Shown: in pieces, positions 26,957 to 36,629 of the stretch
How positions within the stretch are numbered: the stretch's first letter is position 1
How the letters are laid out: every line of letters starts with the position of its first letter
NCBI RefSeq assembly: GCF_000308795.1
Contig: NZ_BAGK01000040.1
Location: forward strand, 1 to 64,000
Direction: 5' to 3'
Length of the DNA stretch: 64,000 nucleotides
DNA from: Nocardia thailandica NBRC 100428
GTDB taxonomy: Bacteria; Actinomycetota; Actinomycetes; Mycobacteriales; Mycobacteriaceae
The notes under the pieces: generated by a model
Database searches by the model: none
What the model was told of the DNA's origin: nothing
What the model saw: the letters and a program-made list of their open reading frames with translations, nothing else
Translations under genes and position numbers: made by a program

Positions 26957-26987
26957 AGGTAACGAAGTGTACTCGTCGGGGTTACCT
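26957..26987. promoter_or_regulatory. AGGTAAC/GTTACCT inverted repeat, possible GntR operator
   Basis: A 7-bp inverted repeat, AGGTAAC (26957-26963) and GTTACCT (26981-26987), lies 20 bp upstream of the GntR start and next to the divergent promoter at 27003. GTAGG at 26946 and CCTAC at 26985 give a second, offset pair. Confidence 0.45.
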
Positions 26988-27002
26988 ACGGCCGAGTAAT
27001 GC

Positions 27003-27030
27003 TTGACAGGTTGCTTGCGAGGTTTATTGT
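27003..27030 (+). promoter_or_regulatory. SigA-like promoter of the DUF4254-type gene
   Basis: TTGACA (27003-27008), 16-bp spacer, TATTGT (27025-27030), a near-consensus vegetative promoter about 48 bp before the GTG at 27078. Confidence 0.65.
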
Positions 27031-27077
27031 AATGAACGTCCTGATCCGGTGCTGGGCGGTAACGACAGCGAGGCAAC

Positions 27078-27608
27078 GTGGCTGGTTCGGAGAGTTCTAC
27101 GGTCGTCATGGCTTTCCCCGACACGCTCCGGTGTGTCGACCCCACCGCACCGCCCGAGAGCGGTGGGCTGCTCCCGGTCTCCGATCTCCTCGTCCGGGCG
27201 TGTCGCGGGCATCGCGTCGTCGGGGGTCCCCTGCTGTGGTTCGCGCGCGACCTGGCGGTCCTGCACGAGAAGCGGGTGGTCGGGCGCGGCGGCCGCGTCG
27301 ACGACGATCCCGCCGTGGTGCGCGAGATCGAGTGCCGCCGAGGTGAACTCATCCTCGCCATCGACGACTGGGTGGCCCGCAGCGTCCCGCAGCACCGGCT
27401 CGGCGCGACCCTGCACACCGAGACCATCGGCGCCGTCATCGACCGGCTCGCCGAGTCATCGGTCCGCGCGCACCACGCGCTGATGACCCTCGCCGCCAGC
27501 GACGAGATGCTGCACTGCGCCTGGCACCATCTGGCCGAACTGGCCGACGCCTACGACGACCTCGTGCGCGACGTGCTCGCCGGGCGACGGCGACTGCCCG
27601 AGTGGTGA
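27078..27608 (+). CDS. DUF4254-type protein of unknown function
   Basis: 176 residues from GTG at 27078 (GAGG upstream); an ATG at 27108 is the alternative. Helical protein with LLWFARDLAVLHEKRVV, EIECRRGELILAIDDWVAR and LHTETIGAVIDRLAESSVRAHH, a pattern I associate with DUF4254, a helical family of unknown activity. It has its own SigA-like promoter and a convergent neighbour 11 bp away. Confidence 0.6.
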   Translation: MAGSESSTVVMAFPDTLRCVDPTAPPESGGLLPVSDLLVRACRGHRVVGGPLLWFARDLAVLHEKRVVGRGGRVDDDPAVVREIECRRGELILAIDDWVARSVPQHRLGATLHTETIGAVIDRLAESSVRAHHALMTLAASDEMLHCAWHHLAELADAYDDLVRDVLAGRRRLPEW

Positions 27609-27619
27609 CCGGCGGCCCG

Positions 27620-30600
27620 TCAGGGAAAGTGCCGGTGATCGGCCGCGAAGTCGTCGGCGACCGTCGCGGCCAGCTCCACGTAGGCGCGCTTGGTCGTCTT
27701 GTGCAGCCGGTGGAGATCGATCTCCGCGCCCTCGGACAGGTGCGCGTCGTAGGGGATGATGTGCACCGCGCGGCAGCGCGACAGGAAGTACTCCCGCAGT
27801 TGCTGCACACCGACATTCGGTGAACCCTCACGCGGCAGGTTGATCACGACCACCGCGTTGCGCACCAGGTGGTCGTGGCCGTGCAGCGACAGCCAGTCCA
27901 GCGTGGCCGCCGCGCTGCGGGCGCCGTCGATCGCCGCCGACGAGATCAGCACCAGCGAGTGCGCCAGATCCAGCACGCCCGACATGGCCGAGTGCATCAG
28001 GCCGGTGCCGCAGTCGGTGAGGATGATGTTGTAGAAGCGCTGCAGGATGCGCGCGACCGCGCGGTACTCCTCGTCGTTGAACGCCTCGGATGCGGCCGGA
28101 TCCCGTTCGCTGGCAAGCACTTCCAGCCGGCTCGACCCCTGCGAGGTGTGCCTGCGCACATCGGAGTAGCGCTCGATGCTCTGGTCGAGCAACAGGTCGC
28201 GCACCGTCGAGCGGGTCTGCAGCGAGACGCGCTGGGAGAGCGTGCCGAAGTCCGGGTTGGCGTCGACCGCGATCACCCGGTCGCCGCGGATGGAGGCGAA
28301 GATCGAACCGAGACCCATGGTGGTCGTCGTCTTGCCGACGCCGCCCTTGAGCGAGAGCACCGCGATCCGGTAGTCGCCGCGCACCGGCTGCCGGATGCGG
28401 GCCACCAGTTCCTGCAGCCGCCGCTCCTCGGCCGACATCCCCGGATTGATCGCGCCGCCGGACATGTGGTGCACGGCCTTGCGCCATCCCGCGCCCGGCG
28501 CCTTCTTCGCCCGGCGCACCGGGACGTTGTCCAGCGACGGCGGGTGGAAGCCCTGCACCGGCTGCTGCGGGTGGCCCTGCGGGCCGTAGTGCGGTGCGGG
28601 CTGGGCGAATTCGCCGGACCCGTACTGCTGGGGCGCGGCGTACTGCTGCGGCGCCGGTGCCTGCGGGGGATAGGGCGCCTGCGGTGCGCCGGACCGGTCC
28701 GGATGGCTCTCCGGCGCCGGCGGACGCTGGTAGGCGACGTTCGGGTCGCCGGTCACGGGCGGCACGGCCTGGGTGCCGTACGGCGAGTCCGGTCCGGGGC
28801 CCCCGTACGGGGGAACACCGGCCTGGCCGGCGTACGGCGACCGCGGATCCGGCTGCGCGTAGGGATTGTTCGGGTCGGCGGTGACCGGTACAACCCCGGA
28901 TTGCGTGGCGTACGGCGAGTTCGGCGCGCCGGTGTGCGGGGCCTGCGGCGGAGAGAAGCGCGGATCCGACGGCGCGCCGTAGGGCGACTCGGGGCCCCGG
29001 CCCGCGTACGGGGAGGCCGCCCCCGACAGCGGGTACGGTCCGGGTGCCGCGGTGGTCGAGGCGTACGGGGAGGCGAGCGGGGAAATCGTCGCGCTGTCGA
29101 CGGGGACGGCGCCACCCGTGCCGGCGCCGGCGCCCGTGCCGTCCGGCCGGCCCGTCTCGGCGGACGGCGCGCGGTGATGGCGGCCCGTCGCCGACGATTC
29201 CGCGTGGTCCGGGCTCGTGGCGCCGTCCCTCGCGGAAGTGTCTCGGGCGGAGAGGGTCTCGCGTCCACCGGCGTGGGGACCGTCCGGGTGCCCGGTCCGG
29301 GTCGCATCGGGGGTGGGACCGGTCGACGGGTCGCCGAGCGATACCGGGTCGCCGGTGGTGCCGTCCGGCGCGGTACCGGCGACTCTCGGCGCCGCCTGCC
29401 CGCCGTCGACGGCCGCCGCGGAGGCGCCGTCCGCGGGCACCGCCGGTCCGGCGCCGCTGTCACGTGTGGGCGCCTCGCCGAGGGCGTGGTTCGCGTCGTC
29501 ACCGTCGTCCGGCGTGGCCGTCGCGTGGGTGCCGCGCGCCGCCGAGTCCGCGCCGGTAGCCGGTTCGCCCGACGTTCCGCGTGCCATCGCCGGGGCGGAC
29601 GCGTCGGCCTCGGGTGCCGAGGCCGCCGAGTCTTCTCGGCGGGAAGCGGGTTTCGTGGCGGCATCGTCCACGGGCGCGGTCAGCCTGCGCGGCGGGGTGC
29701 GCTCGGCGGCGACCTCGCTGGGCGCGGGCGGGAGCCCCGGGCGCGGCGCGGCGCCCGACTCCGGCTGCGCCGCCGTGGTGGAAGCCCGATCCGCGTCCGG
29801 GGTGGCCCACGGGGGCGTGGACCGCTGCGGCACACCGGTTTCCGCGGCCGTGCCGGTCAGCCAGGCGGGGCGGTCGTCCGCGGTCGTCGTGCCGGTCGCC
29901 GTGGTCGTGTCCGGGCGGACCGGTGCCTCGGGCGCCGGGGTCGGCGCGGCTTCGGGGCCGGACCGGGTGGGCGATGTCCGGGGGTCTGCGGAGGTGGGCG
30001 GGGTTGCCGTCGTATCGGCGGCGAGGCGGTCCGGTCGGGTGGCGTGCGCGTCGGGCGTGGCCGCGCCGGTGCCGTCAGGCCGGGTGCCGGTGGCCCCGGT
30101 CGCGGGGGGTGCGGAGGTCGGCGGTACGGCGGTCGTCCGCGCGTCGGGCGCCGGTGACGTGGGCAGGACTCTCGTCGCGTCGGCACCGAGGGTGTCGGGT
30201 CGAGCCGAGGGGCTGTGCGTCAGCGAGGTGGGCGGGGTCGTCGCCGCGTCGCTTCCGTGGGCGTCGGGTCGAGTGAGGGCCCCGTATGCGTCGGGGGCCG
30301 GTGGTGCGGGGAGCACCGCGGTCGCGTCGCTCGGCTCGGTCGGGAAGACGACCGTGGCGTTGGTGTCGGCGGGGGAGGGCGCGCGGGGGACCTCGCGGTC
30401 GGCGGGCGGCTGCTCGGGGAGCGGGGGCGGCGGCGGGAGGTCCGGGCGCGACGGGGTGCCGAGGGGACGGAAGCCGTCGGACAGGGGGCCGGGGTTGCGG
30501 GTGGGCAGGCCCGTCTGCGCCGGCGCGGACAGGCGCTCGGGAGCCCGGCGGACCGACTCGGCCGGGTCCTGGGCGAGCTGACCGGTATCCGCCTGCGGAC

Positions 30601-31387
30601 GCTGGTCGGGGTGGGCGGTGGGGGCGGGGCCGGGCCCGACCGGTGCCTGCGGGTGGACGGCGGTCGGCGGGCCGTCGGGGAAGCGCGGGTCGGCGCCGTG
30701 TCCGACGGGGGCCTGCGGGAGGGCGTCGGGTCGGGGGTCGTCGCGGAAGGCGGTCGGGGCCGGTCCGTGTGCTACGGGAGCGGGCGGGTAAGCGTCGGGC
30801 AGCGCGGGGCCGGGTCCGACCGGTGCCTGTGGCCGGTGGCCGGCCCGCGGGCCGTCGGGGAAGGCCGTGGGCGCGGGGCCGGGCGCCGAGGAGTGGGCGC
30901 CGGTCGGCGGGCCGTCGGGAAAAGCGGTGGTCGCTGGGCTCTGCCCGACGGGTGCCGACGGGCGCGGTTCGGGTCCGGGCGGGGACTGGAAGGAGGGCCG
31001 GTCACCGTCACTGTGACTCCGGGCGCCGTCGGCGTGCGGGGCGCCGACGGCCGGGCCCGCGCCGAGGGAGCCGGCGTCCTGCGCGGGGTGCCTGCGCGGG
31101 GGCACGGACGGCGCTCCCCACGACGAGCCCGTGTGCTCGGTGGTGGTCGGCTCGGCGGGCGCCTCCGGCTCGGGCCGGCGCCTGCCCTTCCGCTTGTCGC
31201 GGCGGGATTCGCGGGGTTCGTCGGCGTCACCGCCGCCGCGCCCGAGGAAACGGCGCCGCTTCGGTACCTCGTCGATCAGTTCCTCGTGCGGCAGGTTCTC
31301 GACCGGTGCCTCGTAGCCCGCCTGGCTGACGTCGCTCTCGGACAACCAGGGCGGGAGCATGGGGAGACTGTCGTTGTTGCGGCTCAC
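27620..31387 (-). CDS. EspI-like MinD/ParA-type ATPase with very long Pro-rich N-terminus
   Basis: The GTG at 31387 has GGAGGAC five bases upstream and gives 1255 residues; the longer frame from 31432 is rejected. The last 250 residues form a SIMIBI-class ATPase with deviant Walker [12 protein letters not shown] (about 1013-1023), [13 protein letters not shown] and [10 protein letters not shown]. Before this lie about 900 residues of Pro/Ala/Thr-rich, apparently disordered sequence with [16 protein letters not shown] repeats and SPYAGR/NPYAQP repeats. The layout matches EspI of ESX-1, a Pro-rich MinD-like ATPase linked to ESX control, but this one is about twice as long. It ends the first ESX region and is divergent from infA. 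Confidence 0.8.
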
Positions 31388-31528
31388 GGCTGTCCTCCGC
31401 GCACCAGGTCCCCCTCGATCTGCTCGACCCACTCTCGGACGCCGCAGAGTTTACGCGACAACCCACCGCCCCCGGCGGGCGGTTCGGCGGACCGAAGACC
31501 GTCCGGTTCGCGCCCCGAGGGGGCGTTT

Positions 31529-31557
31529 TTGCCTGAAACCGGGCATGCCGGTAAGCT
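31529..31557 (+). promoter_or_regulatory. Putative promoter of the infA operon
   Basis: TTGCCT (31529-31534), 17-bp spacer, TAAGCT (31552-31557), about 115 bp upstream of infA. It lies in the 283-bp divergent region with the EspI-like gene and is the best SigA-like match there. Confidence 0.45.
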
Positions 31558-31670
31558 TGAGCGGCGGTGCACCTATGCGCCGACTGAATGCGCGTGCCCA
31601 CCCATGGTCACACGTGCTCAGAGACGAGGCAATCCAAGTCAGGTTGAGCGTAACCGGGATCGCGGAGGAT

Positions 31671-31892
31671 ATGGCGAAGAAAGACGGGGCCATCGAGGTC
31701 GAGGGTCGGGTTGTCGAACCGCTGCCCAATGCGATGTTCCGCATCGAGCTCGAGAACGGCCACAAGGTTCTCGCGCACATCAGCGGAAAGATGCGGCAGC
31801 ACTACATCCGCATCCTTCCCGAGGACCGCGTCGTGGTGGAGCTTTCGCCGTACGACCTGTCCCGCGGCCGGATCGTCTACCGCTACAAGTGA
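31671..31892 (+). CDS. infA: Translation initiation factor IF-1
   Basis: 73 residues, full length, start [20 protein letters not shown] and end [13 protein letters not shown] as in actinobacterial IF-1; OB fold that occupies the ribosomal A site during initiation. The ATG has a strong GGAGG site. First gene of the infA-rpmJ-rpsM-rpsK-rpsD-rpoA-rplQ group, the usual order in actinobacteria. Confidence 0.98.
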
Positions 31893-31900
31893 AGCCCGCG

Positions 31901-31938
31901 GCGTCGCGAACCCGGTGTGAGCCGGTGGGGCGCGACGC
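31901..31938 (+). terminator. Hairpin after infA (attenuator or partial terminator)
   Basis: GCGTCGCG (31901-31908) pairs with CGCGACGC (31931-31938), with an inner CCGG/CCGG pairing. It starts 8 bp after the infA stop, with no U-tract, inside what should be one operon, so attenuation or mRNA processing is more likely than full termination. Confidence 0.45.
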
Positions 31939-32046
31939 TCGTTCACGTCGTGGCCCAGGTCGCGACGGACAACAGACTTCCCCAGTCGACAGGCTGGGGA
32001 AAAACTGTGTTCACACCCCTGTGAACCACAAGAAGATTGGACGGAC

Positions 32047-32160
32047 GTGAAGGTTCAGCCGAGCGTCAAGAAGATCTGCGAGAAGTGCAAGGTGATCCGC
32101 CGTCACGGCCGGGTCATGGTGATCTGCGACAACCTGCGCCACAAGCAGCGTCAGGGCTGA
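32047..32160 (+). CDS. rpmJ: 50S ribosomal protein L36
   Basis: 37 residues from GTG at 32047. It reads [19 protein letters not shown] and ends in NLRHKQRQG. The zinc ligands of a C+ type L36 are present (CEKC, then Cys in VICDN and His in RHKQ). Very short, but the sequence is unmistakable and lies in the expected place between infA and rpsM. Confidence 0.97.
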   Translation: MKVQPSVKKICEKCKVIRRHGRVMVICDNLRHKQRQG

Positions 32161-32180
32161 TCGTCCCTCACCGCCACGCA

Positions 32181-32196
32181 CCGATCGTCTGATCGG
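32181..32196. other. Small hairpin in the rpmJ-rpsM leader
   Basis: CCGATC-GTCT-GATCGG is a perfect 6-bp stem with a 4-base loop 20 bp after rpmJ, in the 211-bp rpmJ-rpsM gap. The rest of the gap holds no gene; it is probably the leader of rpsM, where autoregulatory RNA structure would be expected. Confidence 0.35.
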
Positions 32197-32371
32197 ATTG
32201 GCACATCTGAAGAAACTCCCAGCTCCAGCCACACGCTGTGGGAATTCGGGCACACCCGCGAGGGCGGCCCGGGGCGTGTGCGCCAACCACCGGTACGGAG
32301 GCCGGTGCCCCCACCTCAAGACGGGGGGACGGACAGGGAGCAGACCTCCGCAACGATTAAGGAACTGCCAC

Positions 32372-32743
32372 ATGGCACGTCTCATGGGCGTCGACCTCCC
32401 GCGCGAAAAGCGCATGGAGATCGCACTCACCTACATTTTCGGCATCGGGCGCACCCGCGCCAAGGAGATCCTGGACCAGACCGGCGTCAGCCCGGACCTG
32501 CGTTCGAAGGATCTCAGCGACGACGACCTGACCAAGCTCCGCGACTACATCGAGGCGTCGGAGTTCAAGGTCGAAGGTGACCTGCGCCGCGAGGTTCAGG
32601 CCGATATTCGCCGCAAGATCGAGATCGGCTGCTACCAGGGCATCCGCCACCGTCGTGGCCTGCCCGTTCGTGGTCAGCGCACCAAGACCAACGCGCGTAC
32701 GCGCAAGGGTCCGAAGAAGACCGTCGCCGGCAAGAAGAAGTAG
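32372..32743 (+). CDS. rpsM: 30S ribosomal protein S13
   Basis: 123 residues from ATG at 32372 ([20 protein letters not shown]); the longer open frame upstream is leader. It has the helix-two-turns-helix region and the basic tail [15 protein letters not shown] that reaches the P-site tRNA. S13 sits in the small subunit head. Nine bases before rpsK. Confidence 0.98.
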   Translation: MARLMGVDLPREKRMEIALTYIFGIGRTRAKEILDQTGVSPDLRSKDLSDDDLTKLRDYIEASEFKVEGDLRREVQADIRRKIEIGCYQGIRHRRGLPVRGQRTKTNARTRKGPKKTVAGKKK

Positions 32744-32752
32744 GGATAGCGT

Positions 32753-33166
32753 ATGCCTCCGAAGAGCCGGGCCGCTGGCCCGAAGAAGACTCAGAAGTCG
32801 CGTCGCCGGGATAAGAAGAACATCCCGCACGGCCACGCGCACATCAAGAGCACGTTCAACAACACCATCGTCTCGATCACCGACCCCGAGGGCAATGTCA
32901 TCTCGTGGGCGTCGTCGGGTCACGTCGGCTTCAAGGGTTCGCGTAAGAGCACCCCGTTCGCCGCGCAGCTCGCCGCCGAGAACGCTGCCCGCAAGGCGCA
33001 GGAGAACGGTGTCAAGAAGGTCGACGTGTTCGTGAAGGGCCCGGGCTCGGGCCGCGAAACCGCGATCCGTTCGCTGCAGGCCGCCGGCCTGGAAGTGGGC
33101 TCGATCTCCGATGTCACCCCGCAGCCGCACAACGGCTGCCGTCCGCCCAAGCGGCGTCGCGTCTAG
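32753..33166 (+). CDS. rpsK: 30S ribosomal protein S11
   Basis: 137 residues; core [20 protein letters not shown] and the C-terminal [13 protein letters not shown] are diagnostic of S11, which lines the platform near the mRNA exit. Full length, in operon with rpsM and rpsD. Confidence 0.98.
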   Translation: MPPKSRAAGPKKTQKSRRRDKKNIPHGHAHIKSTFNNTIVSITDPEGNVISWASSGHVGFKGSRKSTPFAAQLAAENAARKAQENGVKKVDVFVKGPGSGRETAIRSLQAAGLEVGSISDVTPQPHNGCRPPKRRRV

Positions 33167-33187
33167 CGGGAAAGGATTTAGCGAACA

Positions 33188-33793
33188 ATGGCTCGTTATA
33201 CAGGCCCCATCACCCGCAAGTCGCGTCGTCTGCGCGTCGACCTCGTCGGAGGCGACCAGGCGTTCGAGCGTCGTCCGTACCCGCCCGGCCAGCACGGCCG
33301 CGCGCGGATCAAGGAGTCGGAGTACCTGCTCCAGCTGCAGGAGAAGCAGAAGGCTCGCTTCTCCTACGGCGTGCTGGAGAAGCAGTTCCGCCGCTACTAC
33401 GAAGAGGCCAACCGCCTCAAGGGCAAGACCGGCGACAACCTGCTGCGTCTGCTCGAGTCGCGTCTGGACAACGTCGTGTACCGCGCCGGTCTGGCCCGTA
33501 CCCGTCGTCAGGCCCGTCAGCTGGTCAGCCACGGCCACTTCCTGGTCAACGGCGTCAAGGTGAACGTGCCGAGCTACCAGGTCTCCCAGTACGACATCAT
33601 CGATGTCAAGGAGAAGTCGCTGCCGACCCTGCCGTTCCAGGTCGCGCGCGAGACCCTGGGCGACCGTCCGGTTCCCGGCTGGCTGCAGGTCGTCCCCGGC
33701 CGCCTGCGGATCCTGGTGCACCAGCTCCCCGAGCGTGCCCAGATCGATGTGCCGCTGCAGGAACAGCTCATCGTCGAGTACTACTCGAAGTAA
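33188..33793 (+). CDS. rpsD: 30S ribosomal protein S4
   Basis: 201 residues, starts MARYTGPITRKSRRLRVDL. It is the zinc-free actinobacterial form without the CXXC N-terminal cluster. S4 nucleates 30S assembly and in many bacteria represses its own operon. The S4 RNA-binding fold is seen in LLESRLDNVVYRAGLARTRR. A hairpin follows the gene. Confidence 0.98.
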   Translation: MARYTGPITRKSRRLRVDLVGGDQAFERRPYPPGQHGRARIKESEYLLQLQEKQKARFSYGVLEKQFRRYYEEANRLKGKTGDNLLRLLESRLDNVVYRAGLARTRRQARQLVSHGHFLVNGVKVNVPSYQVSQYDIIDVKEKSLPTLPFQVARETLGDRPVPGWLQVVPGRLRILVHQLPERAQIDVPLQEQLIVEYYSK

Positions 33794-33804
33794 GCAACTG
33801 CTGG

Positions 33805-33830
33805 TGAGGCCGCCGACGGTGGCGGCCTCA
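33805..33830 (+). terminator. 10-bp perfect hairpin between rpsD and rpoA
   Basis: TGAGGCCGCC, loop GACGGT, GGCGGCCTCA: perfect 10-bp stem 11 bp after the rpsD stop. No U-tract. It may reduce read-through from the ribosomal genes into rpoA or protect the upstream mRNA end. Confidence 0.55.
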
Positions 33831-33884
33831 CAGTCACTGACCAGGCGTCAAATAGTGGGCGCCCTGAACAGGAAGTAGATCCTC

Positions 33885-34943
33885 ATGCTGATTTCCCAGC
33901 GTCCGACACTGACCGAAGAGGTCGTGGCGGAGAACCGCTCGAAGTTCACCATCGAACCCCTCGAGCCGGGCTTCGGCTACACCCTCGGCAACTCGCTGCG
34001 GCGTACCCTGCTGTCCTCGATCCCGGGGGCCGCGGTCACGAGCATCCGCATCGACGGTGTCCTGCACGAGTTCACCACCGTTCCCGGTGTGAAGGAAGAC
34101 GTCACCGACATCATCCTGAACCTCAAGGGTCTGGTCGTGTCCTCCGAGGAGGACGAGCCGGTCACCATGTACGTGCGCAAGCAGGGCCCGGGCACCGTCA
34201 CCGCCGGCGATATCGTGCCTCCGGCCGGCGTCGTCGTGCACAACCCGGACATGCACATCGCCACCCTGAACGACAAGGGCAAGCTCGAGATCGAGCTGGT
34301 CGTCGAGCGGGGCCGCGGTTACGTGCCCGCCGTGCAGAACAAGGCGACCGGCGCGGAAATCGGCCGGATCCCGGTGGATTCGATCTACTCCCCGGTGCTC
34401 AAGGTGACCTACAAGGTCGAGGCCACCCGTGTCGAGCAGCGCACCGACTTCGACCGTCTCATCCTCGACGTGGAGACCAAGAACTCCATCACGGCGCGGG
34501 ACGCGCTGGCTTCGGCCGGCAAGACCCTGGTCGAGCTCTTCGGCCTGGCCCGTGAGCTCAACGTCGAAGCCGAGGGCATCGAGATCGGCCCCAGCCCGGC
34601 CGAGGCGGATCACATCGCCTCCTTCGGTCTGCCGATCGAGGACCTGGACCTCACCGTCCGGTCCTACAACTGCCTGAAGCGCGAGGGTGTGCACACCGTG
34701 GGCGAGCTCGTCGCCCGCACCGAGTCGGACCTGCTCGACATCCGCAACTTCGGCCAGAAGTCCATCGACGAGGTCAAGGTCAAGCTGCACGCGCTCGGCC
34801 TCTCGCTGAAGGACTCGCCCGCCTCGTTCGACCCGTCCTCCGTGGTGGGTTACGACGCGAGCACCGGCACCTGGAGCGATTCCGGCACCTTCAGTGACAC
34901 CGACGGCGGCGAGCAGGACTACGCCGAGACCGAACAGCTCTAG
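33885..34943 (+). CDS. rpoA: RNA polymerase alpha subunit
   Basis: 352 residues. The N-terminal dimerisation domain contains [20 protein letters not shown]; the C-terminal domain has [20 protein letters not shown] and [16 protein letters not shown], the helices that contact UP elements and activators. Slightly longer than E. coli alpha because of an acidic tail. Start ATG with AGGAAG. Confidence 0.98.
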   Translation: MLISQRPTLTEEVVAENRSKFTIEPLEPGFGYTLGNSLRRTLLSSIPGAAVTSIRIDGVLHEFTTVPGVKEDVTDIILNLKGLVVSSEEDEPVTMYVRKQGPGTVTAGDIVPPAGVVVHNPDMHIATLNDKGKLEIELVVERGRGYVPAVQNKATGAEIGRIPVDSIYSPVLKVTYKVEATRVEQRTDFDRLILDVETKNSITARDALASAGKTLVELFGLARELNVEAEGIEIGPSPAEADHIASFGLPIEDLDLTVRSYNCLKREGVHTVGELVARTESDLLDIRNFGQKSIDEVKVKLHALGLSLKDSPASFDPSSVVGYDASTGTWSDSGTFSDTDGGEQDYAETEQL

Positions 34944-34990
34944 ACCGACTCGGGGGGCACCCCGGTCGCGTCTTCCCCAAGGAGAATCCA

Positions 34991-35500
34991 ATGCCCAAGC
35001 CCAAGAAGGGTGCCCGCTTCGGCGGGTCGGCGTCGCACCAGAAGGCGATCTTCGCCAATCTGGCCACGGCGCTTTTCGAGCACGGTCGTATCACGACCAC
35101 CGAGTCGAAGGCCAAGGCGGTTCGCCCCTACGCCGAGAAGCTCATCACCAAGGCGAAGGGCGGCACCCTGGCCGACCGTCGCGAGGTCATGAAGGTCATC
35201 CGCAACAAGGACGTCGTGCACGCCCTGTTCGCGGAGATCGGCCCCTCGTTCGAGGGTCGCGAGGGTGGCTACACCCGCATCACCAAGGCGCTGCCGCGCA
35301 AGGGTGACAACGCGCCGATGGCCGTCATCGAGCTCGTGCGCGAGAAGACCGTGACCAACGAGGCCGACCGGGCCCGTCGCGTCGCCGCTTCCCAGAAGGC
35401 CGAGGCCGCTCCGGCCGAGGCCGCCGAGGAGAAGACCGAAGAGGTCGTCGCCGAGGCTCCGGCTGCCGACGAGGCCGCCGAGGAGAAGAAGGACGCCTGA
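34991..35500 (+). CDS. rplQ: 50S ribosomal protein L17
   Basis: 169 residues. The L17 core ([39 protein letters not shown]) is full length and is followed by an acidic Ala/Glu-rich tail of about 45 residues, common in actinobacteria. L17 lies near the peptide exit tunnel. A hairpin follows before truA. Confidence 0.97.
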   Translation: MPKPKKGARFGGSASHQKAIFANLATALFEHGRITTTESKAKAVRPYAEKLITKAKGGTLADRREVMKVIRNKDVVHALFAEIGPSFEGREGGYTRITKALPRKGDNAPMAVIELVREKTVTNEADRARRVAASQKAEAAPAEAAEEKTEEVVAEAPAADEAAEEKKDA

Positions 35501-35519
35501 GCGTTCTCAGCCTGACCGG

Positions 35520-35549
35520 GCCCGCCCATCCCCTCCGGGATCGGCGGGC
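35520..35549 (+). terminator. Hairpin between rplQ and truA
   Basis: GCCCGCC pairs with GGCGGGC around an inner ATCCC-CTCC-GGGAT stem, 19 bp after the rplQ stop and 35 bp before truA. It is followed by CTCGGTTCGTTTCG, with a weak T-rich stretch, the best terminator-like structure of the operon. Confidence 0.6.
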
Positions 35550-35584
35550 TCGGTTCGTTTCGAGCAGGGTGTGAGGAGTCGACT

Positions 35585-36436
35585 GTGGTGGAGGAACCGG
35601 TGGACGAGCAGGTGCGCGCACCGCGGCGGGTGCGGCTCGGAATCAGCTACGACGGCACCGATTTCCTCGGCTGGGCCCGTCAGCCGGGCCTGCGGACGGT
35701 GCAGGGCACGCTGGAGGAGTCGCTGTCGAAGGTCTTCCGGGAGCCGATCCAGCTGACCGTCGCGGGCCGCACCGACGCGGGCGTGCACGCCGAGGGGCAG
35801 GTGGCGCACTTCGACACCACCGGCGAGCTCGACCCGCCGCGGTTGCTGCACCGCATGGCCCGTTTCCTGCCCAAGGACGTGCGGATCACAGACGTCCGCC
35901 TCGCGCCCGCGGAGTTCGACGCCCGCTTCTCCGCGATCCGCAGGCACTACGCCTACCGGCTGACCACGGCCCCCTACGGGGCGGATCCCCTGCGGGCGCG
36001 CAGCGTCGTGCCCTGCAAGCCCGGCCTCGATCTGGACGCCATGCGCGCGGCGTCGGGCGCGCTGCTCGGGCTGCACGATTTCGCCGCGTTCTGCCGCCGC
36101 CGGGAGGGCGCGACGACCATCCGGGAGTTGCAGCGCTACGACTGGGAGCGGGAGGGCGACGCGCTGACCGCCTACGTCAGCGCGGACGCGTTCTGCTGGT
36201 CGATGGTGCGCAGCCTGGTCGGCGCGGTGCTGGCGGTGGGGGAGGGCAGGCGGACCCCGGAGTGGGTCGCCGGGCTGCTGTCGGCCACCGAGCGGTCGAG
36301 TGCCGTGACGGTCGCGCCCGCGCACGGGCTGAGCCTGGTCGCGGTGGACTACCCCGATGACGCCGAGCTCGCCGCCCGCAACGCCCAGACCCGCGAAACG
36401 CGGAGCGTGCCGGAAGGCGGCTGCTGCGGCAGCTGA
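35585..36436 (+). CDS. truA: tRNA pseudouridine(38-40) synthase TruA
   Basis: 283 residues from GTG at 35585. The catalytic Asp is in [18 protein letters not shown]; further TruA motifs are [19 protein letters not shown] and [19 protein letters not shown]. It modifies U38-U40 of the tRNA anticodon stem. The C-terminal tail (residues after about 265) with CCGS is unusual. Location after rplQ is conserved in actinobacteria. Confidence 0.96.
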   Translation: MVEEPVDEQVRAPRRVRLGISYDGTDFLGWARQPGLRTVQGTLEESLSKVFREPIQLTVAGRTDAGVHAEGQVAHFDTTGELDPPRLLHRMARFLPKDVRITDVRLAPAEFDARFSAIRRHYAYRLTTAPYGADPLRARSVVPCKPGLDLDAMRAASGALLGLHDFAAFCRRREGATTIRELQRYDWEREGDALTAYVSADAFCWSMVRSLVGAVLAVGEGRRTPEWVAGLLSATERSSAVTVAPAHGLSLVAVDYPDDAELAARNAQTRETRSVPEGGCCGS

Positions 36437-36629
36437 GTGTGATATAAACCACAAAATGTTTCGGTCGATCCCGTATCGCCCCGGTGAGCGGCGGGTGCCG
36501 GTGCGTGATTCGTTCTGGATATCCATTTGATGGGACGAATCGGTAGCGGCCCCGATGGCGATCTGGAATGCTCGGCCGAACCGGTGGACGTCGTAGTTCG
36601 CCACTCTCGGCAGACGTGGGGGTGATGCT

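Noticed and set aside
30215..32050. 611-residue plus-strand frame opposite the EspI-like gene and over infA
   Set aside because: Low-complexity Gly/Arg sequence; overlaps infA in another frame and has no support.
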